Shown one piece after another: positions 21,495 through 24,062 of a stretch of 24,062 bases of DNA. Each line of letters starts with the position of its first letter. Within the stretch, counting starts at the first letter, position 1. The notes under the pieces were generated by a model. It worked only from the letters and a program-made list of their open reading frames with translations. It did no database searches and was not told the origin of the DNA. Made by a program: the position numbers and the translations under genes. Source of the DNA: a virus; the IMG/VR virus record IMGVR_UViG_3300042868_000545, positions 1 to 24,062 of that record; one strand, 5' to 3'.

Positions 21495-21917
21495 TTATGT
21501 TGGAATATCAATAGTGCAATCCAAAAAGATTTGCGCTAAATTTTCTTCGTTGCTATAACTGTTGTAAAGCCAAAACACATCTGCTTTAGCGATAAAAAAA
21601 CCGCCATCATCAGGGTTGCCAAACATACCGCTATAGCCATGCAATGATTGTAATATTTGGTTAGATAAAGTAAAGCCATCTTCAATATTCTGCGAAAAAA
21701 TCGATATTTGAAAAACTGGCCTGTCGATACCTTTATTAGATTGTGTTTGTCCAGTGTAAACGGGCTGATGCACATTACGCAACATCCAAGTTAGAAACTT
21801 AGGTTGGTTGGCAAAGTTCCTGTTAAATGCCGCGTACACAGGCACGGGCGTAACGATATTTGCCAATTGATATTGGATCGATTTTCCGTACTGAACGACA
21901 TTGTTTTGTGTTGCCAT
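21495..21917 (-). CDS. Tail terminator / tail-head joining protein
   Basis: 140 residues from ATG at 21917, two nt after the upstream stop (TAA-AA-ATG). A longer in-frame start at 21953 would overlap the upstream gene by 34 nt and is less likely. FANQPKFLTWMLRNVHQPVY, IDRPVFQISIFSQNIEDGFT and LAQIFLDCTIDIP give the alpha/beta pattern of gpU/HK97 gp10-neighbour terminators: an edge strand with a conserved Q-x-S/D-I-F and a final strand. Located between the head closure and tail tube genes. The call is mainly by position and pattern. Confidence 0.74.
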   Translation of the reverse strand: MATQNNVVQYGKSIQYQLANIVTPVPVYAAFNRNFANQPKFLTWMLRNVHQPVYTGQTQSNKGIDRPVFQISIFSQNIEDGFTLSNQILQSLHGYSGMFGNPDDGGFFIAKADVFWLYNSYSNEENLAQIFLDCTIDIPT

Positions 21918-21919
21918 TT

Positions 21920-22264
21920 TTAAACCGATGTAACTGGGTCTGAACGATAGCATAAGAAAGTAACGCGCATTCTGTCGTTAGATTCTCTTGCATCAGTGAT
22001 TCGCCAATCAACATTACGCCACCTGATTGAATACAGTTGTTGGCTATCAACAATGGCCTTCATGTTGGGTGTGTAGTTCAAAGTAAAGTTAACCAAGTCT
22101 TGATATAGCCTGTACTTTTCAGAAATACGAACGCTATTTGAAACATCGCCAACAAGCGCACGGGTTGTAAACCATTTTGTTTGCGTTGTGTTTTGTTCAC
22201 CAAAACTTGACGCGCCAAAAGTCAAATTATTTACATCGATGTTTTCAAACCGCTTGATTGCCAT
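21920..22264 (-). CDS. Head closure protein (head-tail stopper, SPP1 gp16-like)
   Basis: 114 residues. TQTKWFTTRALVGDVSNSVRISEKY and LYSIRWRNVDWRITDARESN, followed by RMRVTFLCYRSDP, give the small beta-barrel of head closure/stopper proteins (SPP1 gp16, HK97 gp7 group), in which the Y/W-x-I-x-W-R-I strand is frequent. It starts directly after the connector gene stop (no gap) and ends 2 nt before the tail terminator gene. This is the usual order of connector, stopper, terminator. Confidence 0.78.
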   Translation of the reverse strand: MAIKRFENIDVNNLTFGASSFGEQNTTQTKWFTTRALVGDVSNSVRISEKYRLYQDLVNFTLNYTPNMKAIVDSQQLYSIRWRNVDWRITDARESNDRMRVTFLCYRSDPVTSV

Positions 22265-22936
22265 TTACATCACCAAAGGTTTGTAAGGGCGCAACAATGT
22301 TGCAACACCAAATGGAATTTCTTTCAACTGAATATCTGTTGTATTGCTTCGATTGTTGTAAAGGTGTGTAAACAACAATAAGCCTGCCTGCTTAATAACA
22401 GGGTAAGTTGACAATGGGTTAGAAACAGTTGTGTATTCGCAAATAATTGGCGCAGTCATTTCGCTATTGATGCTAGTTGGCAAAGTCTGAACAATAACTT
22501 TATTGCCGCTTGCATCATAGTAATATTCGCTTGGGGAAACCACAGTTAAAACTGATGGTGTGCTATTGTCCCAATACGCAACAGAATTGATTGTTACGCC
22601 TGCCAAATTTGATGATTGGTTTTGCGATACTTCGGGCAAATCTAAACAAACAGGCGATGTGGCCAAGTTTTCAGCACCATACCAAACGCGATATGTTACT
22701 GGAAAGATTGAAAGCCCTAAGTAATCTTCAATTGCAAAACGAACTGCAAGTTCTAATGACAGAACATAGCCATCTTGCGATGTATCATCAAATAAGTTAA
22801 TTTGGTTTGTCAGTTCATCCAAAGTTAACCATTGTGTTGTTACATCGCGACCGATCTGTTCAAACTTCACATAACTGAACGGGTTGCGTGTAGCCGCCCC
22901 GTAGGGCGCACCAAGTAATTGGTTATTTACTGACAT
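22265..22936 (-). CDS. Head-tail connector adaptor (HK97 gp6-like)
   Basis: 223 residues. WLTLDELTNQINLFDDTSQD followed by LSLELAVRFAIEDYLGLSIF is the helical signature of HK97 gp6/SPP1 gp15-type adaptors that extend the portal ring. A beta-rich insert (SPSEYYYDASGNKVIVQTLP, VNPLSTYP-like region) precedes the final helix IKQAGLLLFTHLYNNRSN and the LKEIPFGVATLLRPYKP ending, typical of this group. A strong ribosome site (AAAGGGG) is 6 nt before the ATG. It lies between the capsid and head closure genes. Confidence 0.85.
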   Translation of the reverse strand: MSVNNQLLGAPYGAATRNPFSYVKFEQIGRDVTTQWLTLDELTNQINLFDDTSQDGYVLSLELAVRFAIEDYLGLSIFPVTYRVWYGAENLATSPVCLDLPEVSQNQSSNLAGVTINSVAYWDNSTPSVLTVVSPSEYYYDASGNKVIVQTLPTSINSEMTAPIICEYTTVSNPLSTYPVIKQAGLLLFTHLYNNRSNTTDIQLKEIPFGVATLLRPYKPLVM

Positions 22937-22946
22937 TTAAGCCCCT

Positions 22947-23963
22947 TTAGGCGGCAGACATACGAACGCCTGCGAATGGATCGCGCACAGAACTGACCAC
23001 GCGTTTTTCTGCGTACATGGTCACAAAGCCTGCTTGGGTTTGTTCAAACATTTGCACAGACATTTGTTCAGTGTCGCCAATCGTCAAAAAGCGATTCCAG
23101 TTTGCCAAGTAAATTGGGAAAGCATCAGACAAATAAGGGTTGGGGATAACTGGCCAACCAAATACCCGACCAACTGCCGCGCCATCAGCATCACCAATTT
23201 CTAAGAACAATGGCAAACCTTGGCTGTCTTTCAATTGACGCAAAGTCTGAATCATTGTCGGGGTCATATGCCAAGCGGTTGTTGGCAGTGACCAATATTG
23301 GGCAGGCAACGCATTGGCCATGTTGGTCATTTTATTGTAAGTAACCGCAACACCGCCATTGCTAACTGTAGCGATACTGTGAATACCATTTGTAATAGCC
23401 GTGCCGCTAGTACCATAAGCACTAGCAGAAGCGCTAGTGTAACTATCCAAACCGCGCAGGCCATTAGTAGCACCAGTTGAAGTAGTTGTGCTACCCGCTT
23501 GGTCGCTATTAAGCACCATTGATTGACCTTCCAATTGGGCGAATTCAAGCGCCAAATCTTCAACCAATGTTGCATCCAAATTATTAACATCGCTTAACAC
23601 CGCAGTTCTGATTGGCAATTGTGCAACCAATACGCGCACAGGCAATTGCCAAATGCTTGTATTCACATTAGGTGAACCGCTGTTAGGCGTAAATGTGTAA
23701 CCCCAAGGGTTAGTGCTGTTTGCGGCATTACCAGTTTTGGCAACGAATTGAGCATCAGAACCATTCACTGCGATTTGGCGCGAGCCTTGACGCAATGGGT
23801 TGGCTTGACGCAGTGCGGCAAACGCATCATCAAAAACAACATTACCACCAACACCCGAACCCGAACCAGTAATGGCGCTTGCTTCACGCAAATCGATATT
23901 TACTTTGCCGCCTTCGGTGATGGCTTGTTTGATTCCGTTCAAGATTTTTTCGGTGATAGTCAT
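22947..23963 (-). CDS. Major capsid protein, HK97 fold
   Basis: 338 residues. The N-terminal helix ITEKILNGIKQAITEGGKVN leads to a Gly-rich arm (SAITGSGSGVGGNVVFDDAF). Downstream pieces recognisable as the HK97 fold are RQIAVNGSDAQFVAKTG and WQLPVRVLVAQLPIRTAVLS (E-loop to spine helix), LALEFAQLEGQSMVLNSD, NKMTNMANALPAQYW, AWHMTPTMIQTLRQLKDSQG, GRVFGWPVIPNP, and ADGAA with the final strand QAGFVTMYAEKRVVSSVRDP. A long scaffolding delta domain as in HK97 gp5 is not seen, so a separate scaffold may exist outside the window. The ribosome site AGGA is 6 nt upstream. An intrinsic terminator lies immediately before it. Confidence 0.9.
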   Translation of the reverse strand: MTITEKILNGIKQAITEGGKVNIDLREASAITGSGSGVGGNVVFDDAFAALRQANPLRQGSRQIAVNGSDAQFVAKTGNAANSTNPWGYTFTPNSGSPNVNTSIWQLPVRVLVAQLPIRTAVLSDVNNLDATLVEDLALEFAQLEGQSMVLNSDQAGSTTTSTGATNGLRGLDSYTSASASAYGTSGTAITNGIHSIATVSNGGVAVTYNKMTNMANALPAQYWSLPTTAWHMTPTMIQTLRQLKDSQGLPLFLEIGDADGAAVGRVFGWPVIPNPYLSDAFPIYLANWNRFLTIGDTEQMSVQMFEQTQAGFVTMYAEKRVVSSVRDPFAGVRMSAA

Positions 23964-23977
23964 AAGAATTCCTGTTT

Positions 23978-24007
23978 AAAAAAAGCGGGGGATTTTCGCC
24001 CCCCGCT
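23978..24007 (-). terminator. Intrinsic terminator before the capsid gene
   Basis: Read leftward, an 8-bp perfect GC-rich stem (AGCGGGGG pairing with CCCCCGCT) with an 8-nt loop is followed by six further T residues. It sits 16 nt after the upstream gene's stop and 14 nt before the capsid ATG. There is no space for a promoter between it and the capsid gene. Confidence 0.9.
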
Positions 24008-24023
24008 AATGGCAACGCAACTA

Positions 24024-24062
24024 TTAAGCCGCTGTGCCTGTGGAACGATAACGAACCAAGGC
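24024..24062 (-). CDS. 3' end of a head-region gene (partial)
   Basis: Only the last 12 codons are in the window, reading ALVRYRSTGTAA and a TAA stop. The frame agrees with the terminator that follows 16 nt later and with the leftward late operon. Position directly before the capsid gene suggests a decoration, scaffolding or protease gene, but the fragment is too short to identify. Confidence 0.6.
   Translation of the reverse strand, partial: ALVRYRSTGTAA

Noticed and set aside
21918-21953. Upstream start of the tail terminator gene at 21953
   Set aside because: It would overlap the head closure gene by 34 nt. The ATG at 21917 sits 2 nt after the upstream stop, the usual spacing in this cluster.
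1-24062. tRNA genes, integrase, attachment sites and insertion sequences
   Set aside because: No cloverleaf-like segment, recombinase motif, terminal inverted repeat or direct att-like repeat was noticed; all sizeable regions are filled by phage genes.

Overview
The window is a 24 kb piece of a tailed bacteriophage genome (Caudoviricetes, long non-contractile siphovirus tail of the lambda/HK97 type). This rests on a head-to-tail gene order that runs from an HK97-fold capsid protein through connectors, tail tube, frameshifted tail chaperones, a lambda-type tape measure and a J-like tip protein to collagen-like fibres and a lysis cassette. The DNA is moderately AT-rich. The set of ERF, YqaJ, M15 peptidase, 3TM holin and GPT-repeat fibres resembles phages of freshwater Gram-negative bacteria. 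No host marker is present, so the host is a weak inference. No integrase, repressor, tRNA, insertion sequence or CRISPR array is seen.

Layout. (1) 1-2303, plus strand: a tightly overlapping early operon for recombination and nucleotide metabolism, made of an ERF annealing protein (5' end outside the window), a small helical protein, a YqaJ exonuclease, an SSB-like protein with an acidic tip, a Cys-rich winged-helix-like protein and a MazG-type pyrophosphohydrolase. (2) 2300-4224, minus strand: a lysis cassette with an M15 peptidase, a 3TM holin and four small membrane or secreted proteins, three of them under 60 residues. (3) 4236-11105, minus strand: an adhesion module with a 2-oxoglutarate/Fe(II) oxygenase, a 1076-residue self-cleaving (S74) collagen-like fibre, a second fibre and accessory proteins. 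A good candidate promoter with a 5'-terminal hairpin lies just upstream of it (11135-11192). (4) 11224-19317, minus strand: J-like tip protein, GNAT acetyltransferase, two distal tail proteins and the tape measure. (5) 19310-20154: tail chaperones G and GT, joined by a -1 frameshift at a GGGAAAC heptamer 9 nt before a strong hairpin. (6) 20151-23963: tail tube, connectors and major capsid protein. (7) 23978-24062: an intrinsic terminator and the last 12 codons of another gene.

The early operon and the late leftward transcription unit converge at 2300-2303 with overlapping stop codons. Late genes are transcribed from beyond the right edge. The terminator before the capsid gene and the internal promoter before the adhesion module suggest the late unit is divided into expression segments. 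The observations most worth following are the frameshift cassette, the pairing of a hydroxylase-family enzyme with collagen-like adhesins, and the nested lysis microproteins.
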